Shown here: positions 1-10,811 of the stretch, piece by piece
Layout of the letters: each line of letters starts with the position of its first letter
How positions within the stretch are numbered: the stretch's first letter is position 1
NCBI RefSeq assembly: GCF_963576675.1
Contig: NC_088918.1
Location: 32,707,501 to 32,771,500 of the forward strand
Direction of reading: 5' to 3'
From: Euphorbia lathyris
Taxonomy: Eukaryota; Streptophyta; Magnoliopsida; Malpighiales; Euphorbiaceae
DNA: 64,000 bases
Made by a program: the position numbers and the translations under genes
The notes under the pieces: generated by a model
Seen by the model: only the letters and a program-made list of their open reading frames with translations
Databases searched by the model: none
What the model was told of the DNA's origin: nothing

Positions 1-98
1 CGATTGAAATAATAAGAAACATCAGAAATAACAATAGTAGTTTATGAAAAGGAACAATATCAAAACATTAAAACTTGATGAACCAATACTAATTGTTA

Positions 99-260
99 CT
101 AGTCTACATTTTGTGCAACATTATTCTTCTTTCGAGGACAATTCCTGAAAGCATGACTAGTCTGACCACAAATTCTACAGTGGTTCAGATCCTTCCACAC
201 ATTTTTTTAGTTTTGCCAGTCAAATGAGACGGATGTGTGCATCTGACTGAATCAGATGTT
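99..260 (-). pseudogene. zinc-knuckle C-terminus, FAR1/MULE-like remnant
   Basis: The minus strand reads toward a TAG at 99-101 and encodes a CCHC knuckle (positions about 131-187) with the pattern C-x2-C-x4-H-x4-C, including CRICGQTSHAFRNC. The upstream stretch resembling SHLTGK lies in a different frame, so at least one frameshift is present. Knuckles of this kind close FAR1-related and MuDR/MULE transposase proteins, where they follow a SWIM domain. No SWIM domain or transposase core is visible here, and the knuckle could instead come from another nucleic-acid-binding protein. The family assignment is tentative. Confidence 0.35.
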
Positions 261-300
261 CTGCGATCACTTAGTCTTGGGCAAGACCAACTTCCAGTTT

Positions 301-790
301 GCTTCATATTATTATGGCCTAATAAACAAACAACCCCCTGAACTTGTTCAAATGTTGCAACTGCGCCCTCCAACTTTCAATTGTAATAATTTACCCCTTA
401 AACTTGTCCAATTGTAAAACATAACCTATAAATTGTGTATTACCCTAAAAGTTAACAAATGTAAATTCATTAATTTGACTTTACATTAATTATATTTCTT
501 AATTTGTGTGAAAAATCTCTACAATTAGAGCATCTCCAAGAGACTTCTAGACTACTAGTATAAATAATGAGAGACACTCTTTAATAGAAAATTAATTAAA
601 AAACACGGTAATGAAATCGGGATCAATGCGGCTTTATTGAACTAAGTAGTTCTGAACTTTTGTTGCTATGATTAGATTTGACAATCCACAAGGCTACGGC
701 GCACCTTTCATCGTCAAAATTAAACTACAATAACAAAGAAAAATACAAATAATTAAAAAAAGTGTTTTTTTGTACAACTAAAGTTAAAAT
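301..790. other. AT-rich stretch without a gene
   Basis: No coding frame with recognisable residues was found on either strand. The part at 310-420 has phased wording (aacttgttcaaatg, aacttgtccaattg) typical of MITE termini, but no matching inverted copy was found. Confidence 0.5.
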
Positions 791-2557
791 TTATACATAA
801 CTATTTACCATAACATCAATTGATTTATTCTCACAAGCACTCATCATAAACAATATTACGAAGATTCCGCAGTCGAACGTGTTTGGCTGTCTTGGAACAT
901 TTTCCGCACGCATAATTTTGACTGAACCAAAGCTGAAACCAGTCTTTGTCGATTTGATTTGGTCGTCCAATACACAGTCTAGAGCGCACAACTACATTTA
1001 ATTCATGTTTTGGGGCATTAAAATTTTAAAAATCAAATAAAAATAATTCGAAACAACTAACGTAGTAAAATATATAATAAAACTTACTATATCGATCGAT
1101 AATCTTATTTTTATACACGATTGGATCGTCATTTTCAGCATTTGAGTCCCAAACTTCTACAGTTTTTTTTTTTTTTTTTATCGTAACCCAACACAAAATA
1201 TAGTGCTTGTTTCCCAAAACAGGAATAAAAATCTGAAGTTGTAATGGAGGTTAGATTAAATATAATGCATATTTGAAGAAATTTCAACTTAACTAAAATT
1301 AAATATACACCTCATTGCATTTGTCGAGTGCGCCCATATATTCATTAAAGTAGTTGCATTTTATCCACACTTGTCCCAAATGTCCAGAATGTGAAGGCAT
1401 TTGATCTTTCTGCGTTTATCTCATAATTTTTTTTAAATGACATGTACTAACTATGACATACGTAAAAGGTGTTACAAAAAAAAAATGTATAAAAACTCAC
1501 CAACAGTCTAGCAGGAAAATGCCAATTAATTTTACCATTGTTTCTTTTATCTAACCTCTCATTGGTAGTCAATAATGTGGAAACCACTGTAACAAACTGC
1601 ATATATATACATGGAAAAAAGGATGAACATGGTATTTTTGTATGGAATTTTCCAGGCATTTTTAAGAGATTTAACAGATTACCTCGGTTTCCAACCACTC
1701 ATCAGGTCCAAGATAACGGAAGTTGGACCAGGTTAGATAAGTCAAATTATTACGAAATAAAACTTCACTGGAGAAAAAAAAGGGCAGTTCAAATCTCATT
1801 GACTATATAAAAAATAACTATTTGGAAAAAAGGTAAGCTTACAAAACAAAAGATAACTTGGATCAGCACCTGAGAAAATATACTTTAAAACTACTTTATC
1901 AAGAGGTGTAATAGGTTTTCTCAGTTTAAAATCTTCAAACAACGGGACTTTAACATTACTTTTTGTAGAAAGCAGTCCTTTTTCATCTTCGAAGATGCAT
2001 TTTCTAGAAGTAACTGATGTATGTGATGCTGTTCCACGAAATGCCTGAGTTTGTTTCACTATTTTGACAGATTTAAAAGGAATTTTCCCTTTCTTCTCAT
2101 ACAACAAGTCTTGTTTCCGTTTCTTTAAGCCTTTTGCTTCTACTCCAATGCCTCTTCTGTTATGAAGCTCGATCTCCAAGATGTTTAATTATTTCTTCAA
2201 CTCGTTCACTTCTTCAATGCTTACTTTGTTTTGAAGCTCGGTCTGCAAGTCCTTTAATTGTTGCTTCAACTCTTCCACATGTTCTTCAACTTTTCTTTTG
2301 CTAAGAAGTTCGATCTGTAAGTCTTGTACTTGTAACCTCAACTCTTTAACTCCTTCAATTTTTTTGTTGTTATTACGAACTTCGTACGCCAATATCAATG
2401 CTTGTGTATTCAACGCATTCCTAGCTGCTTCATTGTTTCTTCTGTTACTAAGGTCATTCTGCAAGTCCTTTACCTGTTTCCTCACCTCTTTTTCAGTTTT
2501 TCTAATGTTATTAACTTCCCTCGTCAAATGCAGTATTTGTTCCCTCAACAAATGCAA
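791..2557 (-). pseudogene. Ulp1-type (C48) SUMO-protease-like gene, multi-exon, 5' truncated
   Basis: Reading right to left, 2557-2189 encodes a long coiled coil. It runs through an in-frame TAA into 2179-1843, which ends at a GTAAGC donor. A short exon ending in GPDEWLETE (donor GTAATC) follows, then exons near 1620-1500 and 1400-1312, then 1217-1088 with KHYILCW and VWDSN, and a last exon ending at 791 with RQPNTFDCGIFV. These match the His, Asp, Gln and Cys landmarks of Ulp1/SENP cysteine peptidases, so the catalytic residues appear to be retained. Defects are the TAA (a glutamine would fit the heptads), a long A-run in the exon that codes for poly-lysine, and loss of the 5' end at a Gypsy LTR (2589). 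Plant Ulp1 genes like this are often carried by MULE or CACTA transposons; the nearby zinc knuckle fits that but does not prove it. Splice sites and phases were judged by eye. Confidence 0.65.
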
Positions 2558-2588
2558 TCTTCTTCAATCATCATACTAAGACGTGAAT

Positions 2589-2911
2589 AGTCACACCTGA
2601 CCCTAAACGCCATCGGGTATGAACAGAAAACAGAATAACGAACTTCTAACATTCTAACAGCCAAACTTATTTTCTAATAGATAAAAATTTATTTGGACTA
2701 CCTAAAGTTTTATTTAATTATTTGGCTTGGACTCGATAATTCTATCAAGCTTCCTACGTATCCCGAATATCTTTTAATCTTTAAATCGGGAATAAAAGCC
2801 ACGTAGTTCTACCTCTTTTAGGTAATTCTCTTAACTTATTGATATGTTGATTAACTCACTAATGATTTAACCATATACTTCACTTTATTAGTGTATATAT
2901 ATATATATATA
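2589..2911 (-). repeat. Gypsy LTR, left copy, piece 1
   Basis: It matches 13430-13780 closely, starting at TCACACC(T/C)GACCCTAAACG and continuing through AACTTCTAAC and TTTGGCTTGGACTCG to a TA run. The match breaks in the TA run, where the LINE begins. Confidence 0.8.
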
Positions 2912-3814
2912 TTGAAATATGGACCTAGCCCAACGGGAATCCCAACCAAGTTGGCATCCCCGGAAAGGCAAAGAACCAAATATATAAATGAAGAGATGAA
3001 AAAAGTATGAAACCAGTACAAAGAATGTTTTAAGAAAATCTAAACATATCCCTACTAAGGGCATTATCTCTAGCAAGAAGGGAGGAGAAGTTTGGAAGGG
3101 TATTCCACATTTGTAAATCTGAGGCCAGACGTCCGTAATTAGCAAGAGCGTCTGCCACTTGATTTCCCTCACGGAACACATGGGAGACAACCAACTGAAT
3201 ATGCGTCATTGAATCTAAACAATTTAAGCAATCCACACGCATTGTCTAGGGAATGATCTGTGCACGGGCACGAAAAATTCGAATAACGTAAGTCGAGTCA
3301 CTTTCAATCCAGAGACGAGTCCATCCACGTGACCTCGCAATCGAAACTGCAAAAATAGCAGCTTGCAATTCCTCCATGTGTACCAAAGCACAATCAAGGG
3401 GGAAGGCAAATGGCCCAATAGGATGCCCCTAACTATTTCAAAAAACCACACCGCAACCAGCTCTACCCTGAGATCATGGAGGCATCAGTGTTAGCTTTAA
3501 TCCAATCAGACGAAGGGGGCTGCCATCTAACTTCAATGATTCGAGGGGCTCTATGAAGACGAGCGTTTAACCTGAGATTATGGAGAATAGATAACTCCAC
3601 AACAGAATTCCATACCGATCCGTTGCTGATTCTATCAGAGCTACGAATTGCAGACCAAAGATAGCGTAATTCCTCATGAATGTTTGGTGGCTTGCTCTAA
3701 AAACTAGCAGCATTTCTTACAGACCAGATCAACCAAACGGCGTTGACAAGCGCGACCTGCCAGAGGGAAAGGACTTGCGAACTGAACTTGTGTGAGAAGG
3801 CGTGTTGCAAGAGG
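2912..3814 (-). mobile_element. LINE (plant L1 type), 3' part with RNase H
   Basis: This is the 3' portion of a minus-strand LINE. Its upstream part lies beyond the Copia at 10513-10811. It entered the TA run of the Gypsy LTR, since LTR sequence resumes at about 10812 where this element's other end stops. The 3' end reads GGTCCATATTTC followed by TA repeats on the minus strand; no long poly-A is seen. Confidence 0.7.
3030..3560 (-). pseudogene. LINE RNase H domain
   Basis: Spread over more than one minus frame are the marks of the plant LINE RNase H (RVT_3 type): WIKANTDAS (first acidic residue), LWIESDSTYV (metal-binding Asp region) and a C-terminal HVFREGNQVADALANYG helix motif, followed by a stop near 3033. 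Frameshifts and a TAG in the N-terminal half make it non-functional. In an active element this domain removes the RNA strand during target-primed reverse transcription. It follows the zf-RVT segment now displaced to 10513-10811. Confidence 0.7.
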
Positions 3815-5230
3815 TGTTGGTCCCGTGTGATTAGTTCCAAGGGGGGGTTAGGAACTAATGTAACTTTTGATGTTTAATTTGATAAGCTGACTTATAAACT
3901 TTTATGAGTTGGTGAACTCAGCTTTTGGTCAGCTTGGTGAGATATGTTTCAAGACAGCTTTAGTCAGATGTTGACTAAGGTTGTTTTCTTGTAAGTTAGG
4001 AATTGACACTCTTGGAGGTCAGCTTCTAACTCAGCACCACTTATTTACTCAGGGTCAGCTTAGGCAATTTATATGCTGAGTAAATAAAACAAACAACACA
4101 TGCAATTTATATATATATATTAAGAGAGAGTTTAGAGATTACTCAGTATCACTTATCCTGGTTCGGCCTCTCTGCCTACGTCCAGTCCCCAGAGTCCTCC
4201 GGGCTTTTTGAATCCAATACTGAGCTCTTTAACGGTAGAGCACAAACCGATTACAAGGCAGTTGAATATGCAAGAGTACCTTCCTCTATTCGTCTACTCA
4301 ACTCCTACTAAGTGCTACAACCCATCACCTAGATTTCTCTACCACTGAATGCTTACAACCAAGCACTCAGCACGATACTCTCAATATTACAATTGATAAA
4401 CACTTGTTCTCTTTTCAGTAAAGAACACTTTAGAAGATTACAAAGAATCACTCTAGCATTTACACAGGGAATAGAAAGTTTGGTGTAAGATCTTTCTTGT
4501 ATTTGAGTGCTTTGAAATTGTTTCTTTCTCTCTTGTATTTTTCTTTTTTTTTTTTGATCGGCAATGATCCAAGGTTCTTGATTGTCCTTTTATAGATGGA
4601 AATCTGCAGATGGATCATTTGAATTGTTTTAGCCGTTAACACCAAAACGGCTCTTTTAGGGAACATCTTCTGGTCAGCTTCAGACTGTTCAGGCCATTCC
4701 CTTCCTCTGTTTTCTACAGACGTCAGGCTTTGTCTTCTTGCGTCAGACTTGTCTTTTTGTGCCAGTTGTCTTTTACCAATAATCCATTGACCCATACATC
4801 TCGGAATCTGTCTTCTGTATATTTCCAAGATTTCAATTATTGGTACAGAGGGGCGGTAATCATTATCCTTTAGCAAACGACTCTTTCATGCTGTCCTGAA
4901 GATACACTCAGCTTTGTTAGACGAACGTTAACACGGCTTCTTATGCTGAGCTTTATTCTCTTTGTGTTGGGTTGTTATGACTTGGTCTTTTGGTGCTAAG
5001 GTTAATTTCACTCAGCTTGATATTTTAGGCTTCCATGCTGACCTTCATTTTACTTAGCTTATTCTGTTCATCTCATGCTGACATTGTCCTGTCCTTATCT
5101 TTATATATATATTTGTACTCAATATTGAACAAACAGATTAGTATAATAAAATCAAAGCACTTAAATTTAGTTATCCCTTAATCATGGATGATTTTGTCAA
5201 ATCAAAATCTTGTGGAAAGGTGTTTCAACA
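3815..5230 (-). repeat. Copia-1 left LTR (1416 bp)
   Basis: It begins TGTTGGTCCCGTGTGATTAG and ends GGTGTTTCAACA, giving terminal inverted TGTTG/CAACA. By eye it differs from the 7761-10512 copy at only a few sites once the nested insertion is removed, which suggests a fairly recent insertion. A hairpin-forming segment lies at 3831-3858. Confidence 0.9.
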
Positions 5231-5280
5231 AGAGGGTCTGTAGAGAAGAATCGAGTACAAGTCTTCTACCAGATAAAACC
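5231..5280. repeat. 50-bp duplicate of LINE flank inside Copia-1
   Basis: This segment, which starts AGAGGGTCTGTAGAGAAG, is identical by eye to 10513-10562, where it is ordinary LINE sequence just outside the right LTR. At 5280/5281 it changes abruptly to Copia integrase sequence (AAGTGTAGTAATTCC), with a shared CC at the joint. Confidence 0.9.
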
Positions 5281-5281
5281 A

Positions 5282-5900
5282 AGTGTAGTAATTCCAATGG
5301 TCTCTTGGTTGAGACAATATTTTTGCTCTGAAATGACTTTTTAGTTTGTTTGCCTTACTGACAAGCTTTACACAATTGATCTTTTTCAAATTTTAAATTG
5401 GGTAATCCCTCAACTAATTGCTTTCTAGCGAATTTGGCGAGAAGGTCCATGCTGACATGCCCAAGTCTTCTATGCCATAGCCAGGAGTTATCCTCTTTAG
5501 ACACTAAGCATATATTTTTGGAAAACTGTTTTTCTAAATTTAGCATGTATACATTTTCTACACGAGGGGCAGTTAAAACCAATTCATTTGTGTTCTCCTC
5601 GAGTATTTGGCACTTAGTATCATCAAATACAACCTTTCTACCGCTCTTGCAGAGCTAAGCTACACTTAGTAGATTGTATTTGAGACCTTTAACTAAGGAG
5701 ACTGACTCAATGGTTGGGTTACCACCGATAGTACCTGAGCCGACTATCTTACCCTTTTTGTTGTCTCCAAAGCTTACACTTCCACCTCGTTTGAGTTCTA
5801 GTGTGATGAATTTTGTTTCATCACCTGTCATGTGCCTTGAGCATGCGCTGTATATGTACCAAAGTTTTGATTTCTCCATGCATATCAAGCTGACCTGCAT
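5282..5900 (-). pseudogene. Copia-1 protease and pre-integrase fragment
   Basis: From 5900 leftward the frame encodes the aspartic protease region (WYIYSACSRHMTGD, then SFGDNKKGKIVGSG and KYNLLSVA). The catalytic Asp expected before Ser is Tyr; the Sirevirus copy at 57.6 kb has Asp. From 5582 the frame carries the GAG-pre-integrase motif [11 protein letters not shown] and then KDQLCKACQ, where it is cut by the rearrangement. The segment corresponds to 57.1-57.65 kb of the better-preserved copy. It cannot give an active protease. Confidence 0.8.
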
Positions 5901-5906
5901 TTTAAA

Positions 5907-7698
5907 CTATTCGTTTTTAGGTACCCAATTCTTTTTGGGTCCTTTCTTGTTAGTGTAAACAGGTGCAAAGTCATATTTCAACTTGTGACGACATACTTTT
6001 ATAGTGTGGCCAGGCTTACCACAGAAGTCACAAAAAGGTACCCTTTGAGGGTTGTACTGAGTATAGTCAGCATCGTGGTGTTGAGCATGCCAACATACTT
6101 TTGTGGAATGCCCTTTTCTTCCGCAGAAGTCACATTGGACAATCCGCTTGTTATGCCAACACACATCTTTTGTGTGCCCCCTTTTTCCACAACACTCACA
6201 TTGAGTGAATTGCTTATGCTGACTAGTACTTGCGTACTCAGCATGGGGTTTATTTCTACTTGAGCCTTTCACTTGACTCTGTAAGGTTGTGACATCCTTT
6301 CTAAGTTTCTTTGACTCAGATTGGACCTCCGTGACAAACTTATGCATGATTTGCATGTTGGTATGTAAATCTGAGTTGTCTTGGAGGAGATATCGGAGGT
6401 CACTCAACTTGACCTCTTCAATCTCGTCACATCGCCTGTTGAGTGATTTTGTTTTGTTATAGCATTTTTTAGTTAGCTTATATAAATCACTCAGGGCATT
6501 TACCATCTCATTTCTAAACAAAAGTAAGGGTGTTACCTGATTAGTGTGTACCTCCTGGTCAGTTTCATCAGAGAGGTCATTATGCTCAGATTGGGAGTGG
6601 TCAGCATCGTCAGCCATGAAGCATATGTTGGCTGTTTCATTTGCATCAGCTTCAGATGAGGTTGACTCATCACTATCGCTCCATGTTGCTACCATAGACT
6701 TTTTGCTTCCCTTCTTCTCCTTCTTAAGGTTGGGGATAGCTTGACTTTATGTGCCCAGTTTGATGGCACTCAAAACATGTGACAGACTTGGAGCTGTCCT
6801 TCTTGTATTTGTCACTCGACTCAGCTTTGTATTTGTCACTTCTTCTGAATGACCTTTTGCCGTTTCTGTCATTTCTTTTGAACAGCTTCTTCATCTTTCT
6901 AGTGAACATAGCCATTTCCTCATCATCAGTTGCCTCAGCTTCAGTCGAGTCAGCTTTCATGACAAGTGACTTTTGTTTCTTGTCCTCTGACTTTTCTTTC
7001 TCTTTAGCTTCAAAGTTTTTCATAGAAATTTCATGGGTCAGCAGGGATCCGATCAACTCATCATATTTGTAGGTAGTCAAGTCTTGAGCTTCTTCTACAA
7101 CTATTTTCTTTGCTTGCCAGCTTTTAGGCAGACTTCTCAGGATTTTCTTCACCTGTTCCTCTTCAGTGAAGTTCTTTGCAAGCCTTTTGAGCTCGTTTAT
7201 AATGTTTGTGAACCTTGCGTTCATTTCTGAGATGTCTTCATTCTCATTCATCTCAAACAACTCGTAGAGTCTCATATGCTGATTGACTTTAGACTCCTTA
7301 ACTTTGCTTGTGCCTTCATAGGTTACTTCAAGCTTCTTCCAAATCTCCTGAGCTGACTCACAACCTGAAATCTTATTGTATTCTGCAGCATCTAGAGCAC
7401 AGTGAAGCATATTTATAGCCGAAGAATTATTTTGTAATTTTCTGAGGTCATCCTCTGTCCACTCAGCTTCACTTTTAACAATTTTCTCATTGTTAACAGT
7501 TTTGTATGGCACATGTGGACCTTGAACAATTGCAAGCCATGCACTCATGTTTGTGGCTTGAATAAAGTTCTTCATCCTATTCTTCCAGAATGTATAATTT
7601 GACCCAAAGAATAGGGGAGGTCTAATGATTGATAATCCCTCAGGGAGTATCTGTGTTGTTTGGTTCCCGGGAAGGAAACGAGTGCTATTCTCACCCAT
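5907..7698 (-). pseudogene. Copia-1 gag
   Basis: The ATG at 7698 begins a 324-residue frame with the Copia gag core (PPLFFGSNYTFWKNRMKNF, later LYELFEMNENEDISEMN). It ends near the first zinc knuckle, CFECHQTGHIKSSY, whose last Cys is Tyr. A frameshift near 6725 separates it from a second frame (6695-5907) with an acidic region, a coiled coil and three further CCHC knuckles. The copy at 57.7-59.4 kb reads across the same joint without a frameshift, which supports decay here. Gag forms the cytoplasmic particle that packages the element RNA; several knuckles in a long gag is typical of Sireviruses. Confidence 0.85.
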
Positions 7699-7745
7699 TT
7701 TTCGGTATCAGCTCAAGATTGTTAGATCTTTGAGTAGTGAGCTTA

Positions 7746-7758
7746 GGCTCTGATACCA
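7746..7758 (-). promoter_or_regulatory. primer-binding site, Copia-1
   Basis: The minus strand reads TGGTATCAGAGCC two bases inside the LTR that begins at 7761. This complements the 3' end of initiator methionine tRNA, the usual primer of plant Copia elements, and fixes the element's direction. Confidence 0.9.
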
Positions 7759-7760
7759 CT

Positions 7761-10512
7761 TGTTGGTCCCGCGTGATTAGTTCCAAGGGGGGGGGTTAGG
7801 AACTAATGTAACTTTTGATGTTTAATTTGATAAGCTGACTTATAAATTTTTATGAGTTGGTGAACTCAGCTTTTGGTCAGCTTGGTGAGATATGTTTCAA
7901 GACAGCTTTAGTCAGATGTTGACTAAGGTTGTTTTCTTGTAAGTTAGGAATTGACACTCTTGGAGGTCAGCTTCTAACTCAGCACCACTTATTTACTCAG
8001 GGTCAGCTTAGGCAATTTATATACTGAGTAAATAAAACAAACAACACATGCAATTTATATATATATATTAAGAGAGAGTTTAGAGATTACTCAGTATCAC
8101 TTATCCTGGTTCGGCCTCTCTGCCTACGTCCAGTCCCCAGAGTCCTCCAGGCTTTTTGAATCCAATACTGAGCTCTTTAACGGTAGAGCACAAACCGATT
8201 ACAAGGCAGTTGAATATGCAAGAGTACCTTCCTCTATTCGTCTACTCAACTCCTACTAAGGCTACAACCCAGCACCTAGATTTCTCTACCACTGAATGCT
8301 TACAACCAAGCACTCAGCACGATACTCTCAATATTACAATTGATAAACACTTGTTCTCTTTTCAGTAAAGAACACTTTAGAAGATTACAAAGAATCACTC
8401 TAGCATTTACACAGGGAATAGAAAGTTTGGTGTAAGATCTTTCTTGTATTTGAGTGCTTTGAAATTGTTTCTTTCTCTCTTGTATTTTTTTTTTGATCGG
8501 CAATGATCCAAGGTTCTTGATTGTCCTTTTATAGATGGAAATCTGCAGATGGATCATTTGAATTGTTTTAGCCGTTAATGTTGGTCCCTTATAAGGTTGC
8601 AAGTATAGTTCCAAGGGGGGGGGGTTAGGAACTATTTAAACTTTTTCGCAATTAGGGCAGACTTCTTTTTCTAAGGAAAAAGGTTTTAACAGCGGCGCTG
8701 AGTAAACAGCAAGATACTGGCTTAGTCAACTGGTGACTAGGTCAGTTTCTTAGCTTGAGTCAGGAGATAGCACTTAGAGTCTATTCCTGAGCTCAGACGT
8801 TTAACGCGCACAACTCAACTTGACCTCTTTACTTGGTCAGTTTTTGGTTATTTTAAGCAAGCAATATAAATAAGGAGTTAAAGGTAAGAAATACTTTACT
8901 CAGCAGATTTATCCAGGTTCGGCTTCTTCTAAGCCTACGTCATGTCCCCGGAACACGTTCCGAGATTTCGAATCCTCTACTGAGCTCTTTAAAGGTAAAG
9001 CCTCAAACCTTTTACAATCTTAGCAACTGAGTATGACAAGAGTACCTTCCTCTATACCTTTACTCAATCCTAATCTCTTGCTGAGTACTATAACCGAGTA
9101 CTCATCCTTTCCTTTCTATCTCTAGAAATGATAAGTGTTTTGTCCTATACAATGATTTGCTAAGACACTTTAGACGATTGAAATAATCACTCTAGACTTT
9201 TACACAAATGTATGAATTGTAGTGTAAGATTTGCTTTGCTTCTTTGCTTGCAGAACTTGTATAGAAATTTGGTCAGCGTAATGGCTTGATCAAGTTCTCT
9301 GTTGAATGAAGCTTCTGATGGCACTATTTATAGAGACGTCTGGGCATCGGTCATTTCGAATTTCAAAATAACCGTTGGAGGGAAACGACTTTCTATCGTT
9401 GTCATCCTGACTTGCTCAGAGCTCTCGGCCAATCAGATTTGTGTATTTTCTGTCCTCGGTCAACTCAGCAGACTGTCTCTCCTTTTATGGTAAAGTCAAC
9501 TGGACAGCATACTGTGTCGTCTGAACTATACCCAAAGTAGAAATACTTTGTCTGGAAGTTTTCTTAAGCCAGCTGCTGTCTTTGTACGTTTGTCGAATCT
9601 ACTCAGCAGCTTCATCTTGAAGTTGTTCCCGAAGGTCTTCTAGAGCCTTCTTTTGCTGAGTTGCGTTTTGTTCAGAACGGCAACGTTTTGACAAACGCGG
9701 GTCGAGTTGTACTGAGTTGTTTGACTTGGGCTTTGACACTTGTATTGGGCTTGGGCCTTTTAATTCTCGTGTCTTATAAACAATTTAACTCAACATTGAA
9801 CAAACACATTAGTAGAATAAATCAAAGCATTTAAACTTAGTGTGTTTAGAATATGTATTTCAATTATACTTAAACAATTTTGTCAAATCAAAATTATGTG
9901 GAAAGGTGTTTCAACAGTTAACACCAAAACGGCTCTTTTAGGGAACATCTTCTGGTCAGCTTCAGACTGTTCAGGCCATTCCCTTCCTCTGTTTTCTTCA
10001 GGCGTCAGGCTTTGTCTTCTTGCGTCAGACTTGTCTTTTTGTGCCAGTTGTCTTTTACCAATAATCCATTGACCCATACATCTCGGAATCTGTCTTCTGT
10101 ATATTTCCAAGATTTCAATTATTGGTACAGAGGGGCGGTAATCATTGTCCTTTAGCAAACGACTCTTTCATGCTGTCCTGAAGATACACTCAGCTTTGTT
10201 AGACGAACGTTAACGCGGCTTCTTATGCTGAGCTTTATTCTCTTTGTGTTGGGTTGTTATGACTTGGTCTTTTGGTGCTAAGGTTAATTTCACTCAGCTT
10301 GATATTTTAGGCTTCCATGCTGACCTTCATTTCACTTAGCTTATTCTGTTCATCTCATGCTGACATTGTCCTGTCCTTATCTTTATATATATATTTGTAC
10401 TCAATATTGAACAAACAGATTAGTATAATAAAATCAAAGCACTTAAATTTAGTTATCCCTTAATCATGGATGATTTTGTCAAATCAAAATCTTGTGGAAA
10501 GGTGTTTCAACA
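7761..10512 (-). repeat. Copia-1 right LTR (5' LTR), split by a solo LTR
   Basis: It matches the 3815-5230 LTR in two blocks, 7761-8578 and about 9917-10512. The break lies at GCCGTTAA, where a related LTR has inserted with a GTTAA duplication. Without the insert its length is about 1409 bp. Confidence 0.9.
8579..9916 (-). mobile_element. solo LTR of a related Copia subfamily (1338 bp)
   Basis: It begins TGTTGGTCCCTTATAAGG and ends AAGGTGTTTCAACA, flanked by GTTAA on both sides (8574-8578 and 9917-9921). It contains no coding sequence, so it is a solo LTR left by recombination between the two LTRs of a full element. The two ends resemble the host LTR while the middle has diverged. Confidence 0.88.
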
Positions 10513-10811
10513 AGAGGGTCTGTAGAGAAGAATCGAGTACAAGTCTTCTACCAGATAAAACCGATATGCTAAAGCGCGAGATATTAGAGGCAGACCTCTA
10601 GCACGAAGCGCATCATGAGTTGGTAAAGCGCCCCAGTATGCACGCCAGAAAACCATGGAGTGTGATGGCTGAATAAAAGGTTTCAAAATTGACTGAAAAA
10701 CCAAAGGCAAAGTCGGAGGAGCACGTAGCCAGTGATAGAATAACTTTACTGTGAAGAGGCCATTGCTCGCAGGTCTCCAAAACCATAAATCATGTTCAGA
10801 GCCATTTCCAT
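10513..10811 (-). pseudogene. LINE zf-RVT region (upstream half of the split LINE)
   Basis: The minus strand encodes LWFWRPASNGLFTVKLFY and MVFWRAYWGALPTHDALRAR, the zf-RVT domain that follows reverse transcriptase in plant LINEs. Reading continues through the Copia insertion to 3809 and then into RNase H. The LINE is 5' truncated at about 10811, where Gypsy LTR sequence resumes, so endonuclease and RT were never inserted. Confidence 0.75.

Larger units (their letters stand above)
3815..10512 (-). mobile_element. Sirevirus-like Copia, defective, inserted in the LINE
   Basis: LTRs start TGTTGGTCCC and end TTTCAACA on the plus strand. The outer target duplication is AGAGG (3810-3814 and 10513-10517). 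The internal region (5281-7760) keeps gag, protease and the start of integrase. RT, RNase H and most of integrase are absent, and the internal DNA does not abut the left LTR: 50 bp of LINE flank (5231-5280) lies between. The left LTR therefore looks like a solo LTR with its own AGAGG on both sides (3810-3814, 5231-5235). The element belongs to the same family as the Sirevirus at 49-61 kb but is a different subfamily. Confidence 0.85.
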
